Shown: positions 28,143 through 36,745 of the stretch, in pieces
Position numbering within the stretch: position 1 is the first letter of the stretch
How the letters are laid out: every line of letters begins with the position of its first letter
Origin: an uncultured Alphaproteobacteria bacterium
GTDB taxonomy: Bacteria > Pseudomonadota > Alphaproteobacteria > HIMB59
DNA: 50,319 bases
NCBI GenBank assembly: GCA_902588615.1
Contig: CACIPV010000008.1
Span: 1 to 50,319 of the forward strand
Reading direction: 5' to 3'
Program-made: the position numbers and the translations under genes
Notes under the pieces: generated by a model
Database searches by the model: none
What the model was told of the DNA's origin: nothing
The model's input: only the letters and a program-made list of their open reading frames with translations

Positions 28143-30119
28143 AAATTCTTCCTCATTTAAAATATTAATTTTTAAATCTTTAGCTTTTTTTAATTTGGAA
28201 CCAGATTTCTCTCCAAATACAAGTATATCTAAATTTTTTGATACATTCGAAGCAATTTTATATCCTTTTTTTTTGGCTAATTCTTTTGCACGATCTCTTG
28301 ACATTTTTTGAAGAGTTCCTGTGAACAATATACTTTTATTAAGACTAGTTTTACTATCTTTATTTTCAATAATATCAATTATATCAAGTATCTTAAATGA
28401 CTCCTCAATATTAGCTTTATTAGAAAAATAATTAACAAAAGAACTTATAGCTTTTTCTCCTAAACCATCAATGTTTTCAAGTACTTCTTTTAGTTTATTT
28501 GATTGTATGAAATTTTTAAATCTAGTTTTATTTTTAAAATGTAGAGATATAAGTTCAGAGTTATTTTCACCTAAATATCTTAGGCCAAGAGAAATTAAAT
28601 ACCTTGATAAAGAGGTTATTTTAGATTTATTTATTGACTCAATAAGATTGAAATAGGATTTTTCTCCAAATCCCTCCAATTTTATAATTTGATTTTTATG
28701 ATTTTCCAATTTGTAAATATCTAATTTTCTGGAAATTAAATTAAGACTAATAAATTTTTCAATTAATTTTTCACCAAGACCATCAATATTCATTGCTCTC
28801 TTAGATACAAAGTGTTTCAAAGACTCTAATTTTTGGTATTTGCATTTATTTTTTTCTGCACTACATCTTTGCACTGCTTCATCTTTTATTTTAATTATTT
28901 TAGATCCACACAAACAATTTTTTGGTGTAATAAACTTTTTATTAGATTTTTTTCTTTTTTCTATATCTACTCTAGAAATATAAGGAATTACATCTCCAGC
29001 TCTCTTTACCCAAACAAAATCATTTATTCTTATATCTTTTCTAACAATTTCATCAAAATTATGAAGTGTTGCATTAGATACAATAACACCTCCAATATTA
29101 ATTGCTTTAAGTCTAGCAACGGGTGTTATGGCTCCAGTCCTTCCAATTTGTAGTTCTATTTTTTTAACTTGTGTCAATGCTTCTTCAGAACTAAATTTAG
29201 CTGCTATAGCCCAACGGGGAAACTTGTTTGTGCTTCCTAACATCCTTTGCAAATCTAAATCACTAATCTTAATTACCATTCCATCAATATCAAAATTGAT
29301 TGAGGACCTTTTTTTTTCAATGTCTGATATGTAATTATAAATATCTGTTAAATTATTGAATTTCTTAGCATAGTTTGTTTGATCAAAATCATTTTTTTTG
29401 CAAAAATTTAAAAATTCTTCAAAGTTTAAAAACTCATTTTCAAATGAAAATTTACCATATCCATGAGGTATAAATCTCAAAGGTCGATTTCTTGCAATTT
29501 CACTATTGATTTGGCGAAGAGAACCAGAGGCAGCATTTCTAGGGTTTGAAAATTGATTTTTTTTTTCAAATTGTTTGTTTAATTTTTCAAAATCATTTCT
29601 TAAAAAGAATACTTCACCCCTTATTTCTATGAGATCTGATTTACAATTATTTAAAATATTGGGTATACCTTTAATTCCCAATACATTTTCTGTAATTTCT
29701 TCTCCAACAATACCATCTCCTCTTGTAATAGCCTTAAATAATTTATTATTTTTATATATTAACGATAAAGATACCCCATCTATTTTACAATCAACATTAA
29801 ATGCATAGTTTGAATTCTTTTGTTTTAAAAAATTACTAGCTTTATCAAAAAAATCCACAGAGTCACTTAGACTAAAACTATTTGATAAAGATAACATTGG
29901 TTCATAGTGGCTAAATTTTTTAAATTTTGATGAAGGAGAAGCACCTATACCTAAATTGTCAAAATCTTTTAATTCAGGATTATTTGATAACAAATATTCA
30001 TATCTTTTCTTTAAATCATCATACATCGAGTCATCTATTGATGGATTTGAGTTGTAATATTCTTTATTATATTTCTTTAATTTATCTCTTAGTTTGATAA
30101 AGCTATTTTTTACATTCAT
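28125..30119 (-). CDS. ligA: NAD-dependent DNA ligase LigA
   Basis: 664 aa, the normal LigA length. Domain Ia covers the N-terminal 60 residues with YYNSNPSIDDSMYDDL. The adenylation-site lysine is K112 in DCKIDGVSL. An OB fold follows, then a four-Cys zinc finger in which NCLCGS is one residue shorter than the usual CPxCGS. Next come helix-hairpin-helix repeats (LDGLGEK-type) and a C-terminal BRCT domain (about 590-664). It seals nicks in replication and repair. It follows recN by 4 bp; bamD-recN-ligA is a common alphaproteobacterial order. Confidence 0.97.
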   Translation of the reverse strand: MNVKNSFIKLRDKLKKYNKEYYNSNPSIDDSMYDDLKKRYEYLLSNNPELKDFDNLGIGASPSSKFKKFSHYEPMLSLSNSFSLSDSVDFFDKASNFLKQKNSNYAFNVDCKIDGVSLSLIYKNNKLFKAITRGDGIVGEEITENVLGIKGIPNILNNCKSDLIEIRGEVFFLRNDFEKLNKQFEKKNQFSNPRNAASGSLRQINSEIARNRPLRFIPHGYGKFSFENEFLNFEEFLNFCKKNDFDQTNYAKKFNNLTDIYNYISDIEKKRSSINFDIDGMVIKISDLDLQRMLGSTNKFPRWAIAAKFSSEEALTQVKKIELQIGRTGAITPVARLKAINIGGVIVSNATLHNFDEIVRKDIRINDFVWVKRAGDVIPYISRVDIEKRKKSNKKFITPKNCLCGSKIIKIKDEAVQRCSAEKNKCKYQKLESLKHFVSKRAMNIDGLGEKLIEKFISLNLISRKLDIYKLENHKNQIIKLEGFGEKSYFNLIESINKSKITSLSRYLISLGLRYLGENNSELISLHFKNKTRFKNFIQSNKLKEVLENIDGLGEKAISSFVNYFSNKANIEESFKILDIIDIIENKDSKTSLNKSILFTGTLQKMSRDRAKELAKKKGYKIASNVSKNLDILVFGEKSGSKLKKAKDLKINILNEEEFLNLIN

Positions 30120-30123
30120 TAAA

Positions 30124-31770
30124 TTAATTTTGAAGTAAATCTGAAGCTACTTTTTTAGCAGTCTCGGTAATTTTAGCCCCACTTATTAAACTTGCTATTT
30201 CATAAACTCTTAACTCATCATTTAACTCAATTATTTGACTTGTCATCACATCATTTTTTATAACTTTCTCAATTTTCCAATGTTTATGTGCTTTTGAAGC
30301 AACTTGAGGTGAATGTGTTATGGCAATAACTTGATTTTTTTTAGATATAATATTTATTTTCTCAGAGATATTTGAAGCAATTTTGCCACTTAAGCCACTA
30401 TCTACTTCATCAAAAATAAGTGTTAAATTTTCATCATTATTAGCTGTCAATGATTTAATTATGAGCAGTAATCGTGATAATTCGCCACCAGAAGCAACCT
30501 TTTTTATCGAGCTAAATTCAGAATTTTTATTGGTTCTAAATAGAACATCTAAATCATCAAGTCCTTGAGAATTATATTCATTTTCTTCTTTTTCTGAAAA
30601 TTTAAATATTATTTCTCCTTGTTCAATATTTACGAATGGAAGTTGTTTATTAATATTTTCAGATATTTTTTTTGACTCCTTTTTTCTTGAATTAGATACT
30701 TTTAAAGCTTCCTCTTTATAATTATTAAGTGCATTAGTATATTTGTCAAATAGAGCCTTTTTCTCATTATCATAATTTTCAAGTGAGTTTATTTCATTTA
30801 ATATTTTCTCTTTTATTGAATATAAATTTTCAGGATCTACTTCAAAGAATTTTGAAAGTTGTTGATATTGATATATTTTCTCATCAATTTCATCAAAATT
30901 AATCTCATCGTCATTTGTAGAGTTAAATCTATTTTCTAATTCATTTATCAATTCATTTATGTCTATGCTTAAAGAGGTAAATTTTTTAGAAATTTCACTA
31001 TATTCCTTGTTTATTTCTTCTAACTTATTGAGATTTTTTTCAATTATATTCAGGTTATCATTTAAATTAAAATTAGATATCGATTTCTTGATTTCGTTCG
31101 AAATATCACTGAATCTTTTTAAATTTTTGTAAATATTTCTTTTGTTAATAAGTCTTTCGTATTCGTCTTTAGTTGGATTTAAAATGTTTATTTTCTTACT
31201 TTTTACTTTTAATAATTCAAGTTTTTCATTTATATCCTTCTCATTATTTAAATGGGCTTGATAGGTAACCTTTTTGTCCTTTAAATTTTCATATTTTATA
31301 TGTAAATCATTTTTTTCAATACCACCTAATTTATCAATAAACTTTAGAAAATATTTATTATCAAATAGTTCTTGCTGTTCAAAATTTTCTTGAAACTCTA
31401 TAACATTTTTTAATGCTCGTTTTATATATGAAAGTGGTTTTACTTCACCATTAATTAAAAGCTTAGATTTTTGACTCGAATTAATTTCTCTTTCTACAAT
31501 CAAATAATCATCCTCCAAACTTAAGTTTAGATCATCTAGATTTTTCTTTATTAAACTATTAATTTCAAAAATAGCTTTTATAGAAGAAACTTCATTATCT
31601 TTTAAATTCAGATTTGTGTTATTTTTTCCGCCTAATACTAATTTAAGTCCTTCAATAATAATTGATTTTCCCGCTCCAGTTTCTCCTGTGAAAGCATTGA
31701 AGCCATTTATAAAGTTTATAGATATTTTTTTTATTAAAAGAAAATTTTTAATTTCCAACGAGGCCAACAT
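30124..31770 (-). CDS. recN: DNA repair protein RecN
   Basis: 548-aa SMC-like ATPase. Walker A is GETGAGKS (29-36) in FTGETGAGKSIIIEGLKLVLGG. Two long coiled-coil arms occupy about 150-370. The C-terminal head carries the signature ASGGELSRLLLIIKSL and Walker B LTLIFDEVDSGLSG, then QVIAITHSPQVASKA. RecN acts early in double-strand-break repair by recombination. It sits between bamD (5 bp away) and ligA (4 bp away) in a compact operon. Confidence 0.96.
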   Translation of the reverse strand: MLASLEIKNFLLIKKISINFINGFNAFTGETGAGKSIIIEGLKLVLGGKNNTNLNLKDNEVSSIKAIFEINSLIKKNLDDLNLSLEDDYLIVEREINSSQKSKLLINGEVKPLSYIKRALKNVIEFQENFEQQELFDNKYFLKFIDKLGGIEKNDLHIKYENLKDKKVTYQAHLNNEKDINEKLELLKVKSKKINILNPTKDEYERLINKRNIYKNLKRFSDISNEIKKSISNFNLNDNLNIIEKNLNKLEEINKEYSEISKKFTSLSIDINELINELENRFNSTNDDEINFDEIDEKIYQYQQLSKFFEVDPENLYSIKEKILNEINSLENYDNEKKALFDKYTNALNNYKEEALKVSNSRKKESKKISENINKQLPFVNIEQGEIIFKFSEKEENEYNSQGLDDLDVLFRTNKNSEFSSIKKVASGGELSRLLLIIKSLTANNDENLTLIFDEVDSGLSGKIASNISEKINIISKKNQVIAITHSPQVASKAHKHWKIEKVIKNDVMTSQIIELNDELRVYEIASLISGAKITETAKKVASDLLQN

Positions 31771-31775
31771 AGTAA

Positions 31776-32648
31776 TTATTCTATAGATTGAATTAATATA
31801 TTATTGTAATTAACCTTATCATCTTTTCTAAATATTTTTATTGGATTGAATTTTTCAAACCAGTTTTTATTATTATTGATATCATCGAAACCTCTTATTA
31901 AATTAAAAGATTTTTTATACCATTCACTTTTTGGAAAATTATATGCTAAAATTGAAGCATAATTTTTTGCCAAATCGTATTCCTCTAGTGTGAAATATAT
32001 TTTTGTCATTAAAAATAAGGTTTCCTCAATTGAAAGGCTAGAACTATGGTTAAGATAAATATCATTTAAATAAATAAGTGATCCATTTATATTATCCCTT
32101 TCAAGATAATATTTAGCATTACTTAACTTTTTTTCAGCTAAATTATTGTTTATGAGTCTAATTTTCAAAAGTATGTCAACCTCATACTTACTATTTGGGT
32201 ATGCATTTAAAATAAAATTAAATTTTTCTAAAGCTTTATTTGTATCCTCTTGACTGTAATCAGATTTCTTCATTAACACATAGTAGGTCATAGCATCTAG
32301 ATAGTTAGCATAAACAATATCTTTACTTCCAGGATAATAGTTTTTGAACATTTCAGCCAGTGCTCTTGTTTTCTCATAATCTTTCTGAATAAAATAAATA
32401 TAAGCTGTTAATAACATACTTTTACTTGCATAAGTGCTGCTTGGATAAAGAACTTGAGTTTTATCAAGTTCAATTAATGCTAATTCAAGTTCATCATTGC
32501 TAATATAGTTATTGGCCAATTCAAATAATTCGTAATCCTTTAATTTATTATTTTCATAAAGACTTTGATCATTTTTGTATTCATCTTTATCATTAGATGA
32601 ACAAGAAATAATTAACAAATATAATAATAAAAGAATCTTGCTATTCAC
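31776..32648 (-). CDS. bamD: Outer-membrane assembly lipoprotein BamD (ComL)
   Basis: 290 aa with a GTG start. The signal peptide ends in a lipobox LIIS-C, with C16 as the lipidated residue. TPR-type repeats follow: YELFELANNYISNDELELALIELDKTQVLYPSSTYASKSML, then YEKTRALAEMFKNYYPGSKDIVYANYLDAMTYY and LEKFNFILNAYPNSKYEVD. This spacing is that of BamD, an essential part of the BAM complex that inserts beta-barrels. The start codon lies only 2 bp from the divergent amidase start, so its promoter must lie inside that coding region. It heads bamD-recN-ligA. Confidence 0.92.
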   Translation of the reverse strand: MNSKILLLLYLLIISCSSNDKDEYKNDQSLYENNKLKDYELFELANNYISNDELELALIELDKTQVLYPSSTYASKSMLLTAYIYFIQKDYEKTRALAEMFKNYYPGSKDIVYANYLDAMTYYVLMKKSDYSQEDTNKALEKFNFILNAYPNSKYEVDILLKIRLINNNLAEKKLSNAKYYLERDNINGSLIYLNDIYLNHSSSLSIEETLFLMTKIYFTLEEYDLAKNYASILAYNFPKSEWYKKSFNLIRGFDDINNNKNWFEKFNPIKIFRKDDKVNYNNILIQSIE

Positions 32649-32650
32649 AA

Positions 32651-33295
32651 ATGAATTATAGCTTTAGAAAAAAAAATAAAATAGTTAAATATATTGTTAT
32701 TCACTACACAGGTATGAAAAATCTCAAATTAGCCTATGAAAAATTAAGTAGTGCAAATTCAAATGTTAGTGTTCATTATTTGATTTCACGTAAAGGCAAA
32801 ATATTTAATTTATTATGTCCCAAATATAAAGCTTGGCATGCTGGTAAATCTAAGTGGAAGAATGACTCTAACATAAATAATCTTTCCATTGGAATTGAAC
32901 TTGAAAATAAAGGCCATGATTTTGGCTATACAAGTTTTTCTAAACAGCAATATATTTCGATAAAAAAATTAATTATTTTTCTAAAGTATAATTTTTACAT
33001 TTTAGATAAAAATATAGTTAACCATTCAGATATATCTCCTAATAGGAAAAAAGATCCTGGTGAAAAATTTTTGATTAATAAAATTGGAATTAAAAGATTT
33101 AATTATAAAAAACAAATAAATAAAAAATATAAATATAAAGAAATGTTGAAACTTTATGGTTTTCATGAAGAATATATTAGGGATTATGAAAACTCATGTA
33201 CTAAAGCAGTTAAAAGATCATTAAATTACAGAAAGATTTGTTCCACTAAATCAAAAAAATTTTTAAACGATTTTTCTGATTTATTATTTAGCTAA
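32651..33295 (+). CDS. N-acetylmuramoyl-L-alanine amidase, Amidase_2 (AmiD/AmpD-like)
   Basis: 214 aa. Zinc ligands are H18 in VIHYTGM, H125 in NHSDISPNRKKDPG and D135 in the same stretch. VHYLISRKGKIF and AWHAGKSKW complete the Amidase_2 fold. It cleaves the bond between MurNAc and L-Ala in murein or muropeptides. No signal peptide is visible, so it may work in the cytoplasm on recycled anhydro-muropeptides, like AmpD, although the length is closer to AmiD. A Lys-rich C-terminal tail of about 60 residues follows the catalytic domain. It is divergent from bamD with 2 bp between starts and lies directly upstream of rnpB. Confidence 0.87.
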   Translation: MNYSFRKKNKIVKYIVIHYTGMKNLKLAYEKLSSANSNVSVHYLISRKGKIFNLLCPKYKAWHAGKSKWKNDSNINNLSIGIELENKGHDFGYTSFSKQQYISIKKLIIFLKYNFYILDKNIVNHSDISPNRKKDPGEKFLINKIGIKRFNYKKQINKKYKYKEMLKLYGFHEEYIRDYENSCTKAVKRSLNYRKICSTKSKKFLNDFSDLLFS

Positions 33296-33310
33296 TTTTA
33301 TGTATTATAA

Positions 33311-33646
33311 AGTGGGTAGTGTGCAGTCGCTTTGTTTTACAAAGAGGAAAGTCTGAGCTCGCGTAGAAAGTGATAACGGATAACATCCGTCGAGGGCAAC
33401 CTTAGGGAAAGTGCAACAGAAAAAAACCGCCGCATGGTAAGGGTGAAAAGGTGAGGTAAGAGCTCACCGGATATTTAATTAATATCGCAATATGCAAACC
33501 CTATCACGAGTAAGATCAAATAGAGGTTAAAGCTATTTCTACAGTTGGCCTGGGTTGATCGCTAGAATTAACTAGTAATAGTTAATCTAGATAAATGACT
33601 GCAATTTTATAATACAGAACTCAGCTTATAGCTACCCAACACTATT
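33311..33646 (+). ncRNA. rnpB: RNase P RNA, bacterial class A
   Basis: The conserved core is readable. GAGGAAAGTC starts at 33350 (CR-I), and an ACAGAAA element is followed by ACCGCCGCATGG, AAGGGTGAAAAGGTGAGGTAAGAGCTCACC and the late AGTAAGATCAAATAGAGG region. The 3' CAGAACTCAGCTTATAG element is also present. P1 pairs GGGTAG near 33314 with CTACCC at 33632-33637, and P2 pairs GCAGTC near 33323 with GACTGC near 33597. The ends are estimated from P1. A -10-like TATTAT lies at 33303-33308. rnpB directly before mraZ is a typical alphaproteobacterial arrangement. Confidence 0.95.
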
Positions 33647-33673
33647 TACTATTAAATAAAAATCCCATATAAT
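33645..33673 (+). promoter_or_regulatory. Predicted sigma-70 promoter of mraZ / division-wall cluster
   Basis: TTTACT (33645-33650), a 17-base spacer, and a perfect TATAAT (33668-33673). The expected start of transcription is near 33680, leaving a leader of only about 7-13 bases before mraZ. Its -10 lies inside the repeated TCCCA array described separately. Confidence 0.55.
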
Positions 33674-33687
33674 CCCATAAAATACCA
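33663..33687 (-). promoter_or_regulatory. Putative MraZ operator: TGGGA repeats with 10-bp period
   Basis: On the complement the stretch reads TGGTA-N5-TGGGA-N5-TGGGA, with units at 33683-33687, 33673-33677 and 33663-33667. MraZ of E. coli is known to bind TGGGN repeats separated by 5 bases near its own promoter. Here two perfect copies and one imperfect copy overlie the -10 box and the presumed start of transcription, the right place for autorepression. The opposite-strand orientation is a caveat. Confidence 0.5.
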
Positions 33688-33692
33688 TGTTA

Positions 33693-34103
33693 ATGTTTTT
33701 ATCTTCATTTTATGGAATTATCGACTCCAAAAATAGGGTAGCAATTCCATCTTCTTTTAGATCAATTATTAAAAGTTCCAGAGAAAAAATATTTACTTTT
33801 AAGAGTTTAAAGTATGAATGTCTAGAAGTTCATTTATCCTCTAAGATAAATTCACTTATTAAAAGCTTTGATGAAAAGGATTTCTTTTCAAAAAAAAATG
33901 ATCACTTTAAAACCGCAATACTTTCTGATCTAGAGGAAATAACAATCGATAAAGAAGGAAGATTTATAGTAAAAGAACAACTTAAAAAATTTTCAAAACT
34001 ATCAAAAGAAATAATATTTATAGGTAAAGGTAATCATTTTGAAATTTGGGAAAAAAAATTAGGAGAGTCACATAAAAGAATTTCAAGAGCAAAATTTAAA
34101 TGA
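33693..34103 (+). CDS. mraZ: Transcriptional regulator MraZ
   Basis: 136 aa from the ATG at 33693 (MFLSSFYG), chosen because MraZ proteins start MFxG/S; an in-frame ATG two codons earlier (33687) is possible. Two SpoVT/AbrB-like repeats are visible, the first with IIDSKNRVAIPSSFRSII and the second with ITIDKEGRFIVKEQLKKFSKL. MraZ forms a ring-shaped oligomer that binds repeats in the promoter of the division/wall cluster. It is the first gene of that cluster and overlaps rsmH by ATGA. Confidence 0.92.
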   Translation: MFLSSFYGIIDSKNRVAIPSSFRSIIKSSREKIFTFKSLKYECLEVHLSSKINSLIKSFDEKDFFSKKNDHFKTAILSDLEEITIDKEGRFIVKEQLKKFSKLSKEIIFIGKGNHFEIWEKKLGESHKRISRAKFK

Positions 34104-35002
34104 TTAATAATCAACATATTCCTATTATGACAAATGAGATTTTATCTCTTATTAACGGTTTAAAAAATCTATCTATTTTAGATTGTACTTTTGGTGGTGG
34201 CGGGCATTCTAAAAAATTTTTGGAAAATGGTCATAATGTTTTTGCTATTGATCAAGATAAAAATTCTTTAAAAATTGCTAAAAAATTAAAAAATGACTAC
34301 CCTAATATTTTTTTTTACAAATCAAATTTTAAAAACATTGATTTATTAGACTTAAATATAAAAAAATTTGATCTTATCTTTCTTGATTTAGGCTTCTCAT
34401 CTAATCAATTAGAAAGTGAAGAATATGGTTTATCATTTAAAATTAATTCAAATTTAAATATGAATTATTTAGGAGGTGGCTTAAACGCATACAAAATAAT
34501 TAATTATTATGACAAAGATGCACTTCAAAGAGTATTTAAATTGTACGGTGAAATACATCAGGCTGAAAAATTAGCTAACTATATTGTCAACCAAAGATCT
34601 TTAAAAAAAATTAGTACTAATTTTGAACTTATAGAAGTATTGAGGGACAGCGAGGTTAATTTTAGATCAAAAAAAATACATTTTGCAACACAAGCATTTC
34701 AGGCTCTAAGGATTGAGGCGAATAATGAATTAGAAAATCTATTGATTTTTTTAGAAAAAGTTCACGATTTTTTAAAATTTAATTCTCATTTAGCAATAAT
34801 TTCTTTTCATAGCTTGGAAGATAGAATAGTGAAGAACTACTTTAGAGAAAACAAAATTAAAAAAAATAAAAATCTAACAGATAATAAAAATTGGGGTTTT
34901 GAAATTCTTACAAAAAAACCAATGGTTGCATCTCAATTTGAGGTTTTAAACAATAATAGAGCCAGATCTGCAAAATTAAGAATAGGGAAATTTATAAATT
35001 GA
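34100..35002 (+). CDS. rsmH: 16S rRNA (cytosine-1402-N4)-methyltransferase RsmH (MraW)
   Basis: 300 aa. Family motifs: HIPIMTNEIL at the N-terminus, the SAM-binding LDCTFGGGGHSKKFLENG, FDLIFLDLGFSSNQLE, ATQAFQALRIEANNELENL, IISFHSLEDRIVKNYFR, and a C-terminal NNRARSAKLRIGKF. It methylates N4 of C1402 in the decoding centre of 16S rRNA. ATGA overlap with mraZ and TTGA overlap with ftsL keep the cluster order mraZ-rsmH-ftsL. Confidence 0.97.
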   Translation: MINNQHIPIMTNEILSLINGLKNLSILDCTFGGGGHSKKFLENGHNVFAIDQDKNSLKIAKKLKNDYPNIFFYKSNFKNIDLLDLNIKKFDLIFLDLGFSSNQLESEEYGLSFKINSNLNMNYLGGGLNAYKIINYYDKDALQRVFKLYGEIHQAEKLANYIVNQRSLKKISTNFELIEVLRDSEVNFRSKKIHFATQAFQALRIEANNELENLLIFLEKVHDFLKFNSHLAIISFHSLEDRIVKNYFRENKIKKNKNLTDNKNWGFEILTKKPMVASQFEVLNNNRARSAKLRIGKFIN

Positions 35003-35295
35003 TTAATCACATAACTAAATTTTTTTTGTTGTTTATATTTATAATTATTTTTTTAAGTTTTAAAAATCAAATAAAGATTCTAGAAAATAAGCTTTCACTT
35101 TTAAAAATAAATTACTTCAAAGATCATCAAATATATATAAATAAAGAAATATTACTTTCAAAGCAAATAAATCAACTACAATTTAATGGATTAAATAATT
35201 ACAATTTTATTGAAAATAAAAAAATAATTAAATTTGATAGGAATGAGTTTGATGGCTTTACAATAATAAAGGTCAATTATGTTCAATCTGAGTAA
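34999..35295 (+). CDS. ftsL: Cell division protein FtsL-like
   Basis: 98 aa with a TTG start overlapping the rsmH stop (TTGA). One membrane helix lies at about residues 6-21 (KFFLLFIFIIIFLSF), then a short helical, coiled-coil-like periplasmic region. Sequence conservation in FtsL is low; the call rests on size, topology and position between rsmH and ftsI. FtsL bridges FtsB/FtsQ with the FtsWI synthase at the septum. It overlaps ftsI by 17 bp. Confidence 0.75.
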   Translation: MINHITKFFLLFIFIIIFLSFKNQIKILENKLSLLKINYFKDHQIYINKEILLSKQINQLQFNGLNNYNFIENKKIIKFDRNEFDGFTIIKVNYVQSE

Positions 35296-36745
35296 TGAAA
35301 CTGATTATAAATTATTATCTAAAACAAAAAATTATTACAATTTTTTTATCTTAATAGTAATATTTCTTTTCACTACTATTTTCATAAGATTAATATTTTT
35401 AAGTTTTGATAATAATAATACTTTAATTTCTAGTAAAATAGATACAAGCTTAAATGTATTACCTACTATTTATGATTCAAATAAAAATACTTTAGCGTAC
35501 TCTGATTATAACTATTCTATTAAAAATATTAAAAATAAAGTTAAATATTTAAAAAGAAATGTATCTTTAAATCAAATTTTAGAATCTATTTATAAAGGTG
35601 ATCCTTATATAAAATTTGAAAAAATACTTACAAGAAAATATCCACATAGTACCATCACAAATAACATGATAGGGCACACAAATATTGATCATAAAGGTGT
35701 ATCGTTAATTGAAAAATTTTTAAGTCAAAATAACAATGATATTGACTTGTCTTTAGATATTCAGATTCAAAAGAAAATATTTGATACTTTGTTCAAAGAT
35801 ACTCAATATTTAAACCCAGATTACTCAATGAATGTTTTAGTTGACTTAAGTAGAGAAGAAATTGTGAGTAATGTATTTTTAGATAATAGAAATCTTAATG
35901 ATAGATTTGATCAAACCTTGTTTCCTTTAAAGGATCTAAAATTTGATTTTGGATCAGTTTTTAAAACATTTACTGTTTATTCTGCATTTAAAAACGAGAA
36001 AATTGATACAAATGAATATTTTGATGTAGACCAACCTGTATATATTGGGAGTAAAATCATAAATGACTTTCCAAGAAATAGCGAAATACCTATGCAAGTA
36101 GGAGATATTTTAAAAAAATCTTCGAATAGAGGGGCTATCTTAGTAAGAAGAAATTTAGACTGTGAAAGTGAATTTAAAGCTGATTTAGAACAGTTAGGTC
36201 TATTAAATATTGCCAAAGTTGGTTTTGGAATGAGTTCTGTTGAGCCAACAGTAAATAATTTTAGAGGAAGTTATTGTGATAACATTCCTTTTGGTTATGG
36301 ATTATCAATTTCCCCAATACAACTTATTAATGCGTACGGAAAAATTATAACTGGTAGAAATGATTTTAATGCATCTCTTGAAAAACATAAAAAACAGAAT
36401 GAGAATAAATATAATAAAGTATCGAATACTGTAAATAAACTTTTATTTTATGCGAACGAAACAAATAATGAGCTATACATAAACTTTTTAGTAGCTGGTA
36501 AAACTGGTACCGCAGATCAAGTGATATCAAATGATGAAAAAATTCAAAACGTTACATATGTAAGTTTTTTTCCGTACAATAATCCAAAATATTTAAATTT
36601 TACATTTATGCAAAATCCTAAAAAGTCATATGGTAAATATATGACTGCTGGAAATACAGTAAAGCCAACTTTTTATAATATATTGAAAGAGGTATATATT
36701 TATTTAGATCTATCTATTATTAATTCTAAAAGCAAAGATGTTTAA
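35279..36745 (+). CDS. ftsI: Septal peptidoglycan transpeptidase FtsI (PBP3)
   Basis: 488 aa. A membrane anchor (about 17-41) is followed by a reduced pedestal domain with RKYPHSTITNNMIGHTNIDHKGVSLIEKFL. The transpeptidase domain has all three active-site motifs: S226-V-F-K229 in FGSVFKTF, S281-S-N283, and K408-T-G in AGKTGTAD. It cross-links septal murein, working with FtsW. It is shorter than E. coli FtsI (588 aa), mainly in the pedestal; the usual RGxIxDRNG motif is reduced to PTIYDSNKNTLA. It overlaps ftsL by 17 bp and murE by one base (TAATG). Confidence 0.94.
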   Translation: MFNLSNETDYKLLSKTKNYYNFFILIVIFLFTTIFIRLIFLSFDNNNTLISSKIDTSLNVLPTIYDSNKNTLAYSDYNYSIKNIKNKVKYLKRNVSLNQILESIYKGDPYIKFEKILTRKYPHSTITNNMIGHTNIDHKGVSLIEKFLSQNNNDIDLSLDIQIQKKIFDTLFKDTQYLNPDYSMNVLVDLSREEIVSNVFLDNRNLNDRFDQTLFPLKDLKFDFGSVFKTFTVYSAFKNEKIDTNEYFDVDQPVYIGSKIINDFPRNSEIPMQVGDILKKSSNRGAILVRRNLDCESEFKADLEQLGLLNIAKVGFGMSSVEPTVNNFRGSYCDNIPFGYGLSISPIQLINAYGKIITGRNDFNASLEKHKKQNENKYNKVSNTVNKLLFYANETNNELYINFLVAGKTGTADQVISNDEKIQNVTYVSFFPYNNPKYLNFTFMQNPKKSYGKYMTAGNTVKPTFYNILKEVYIYLDLSIINSKSKDV

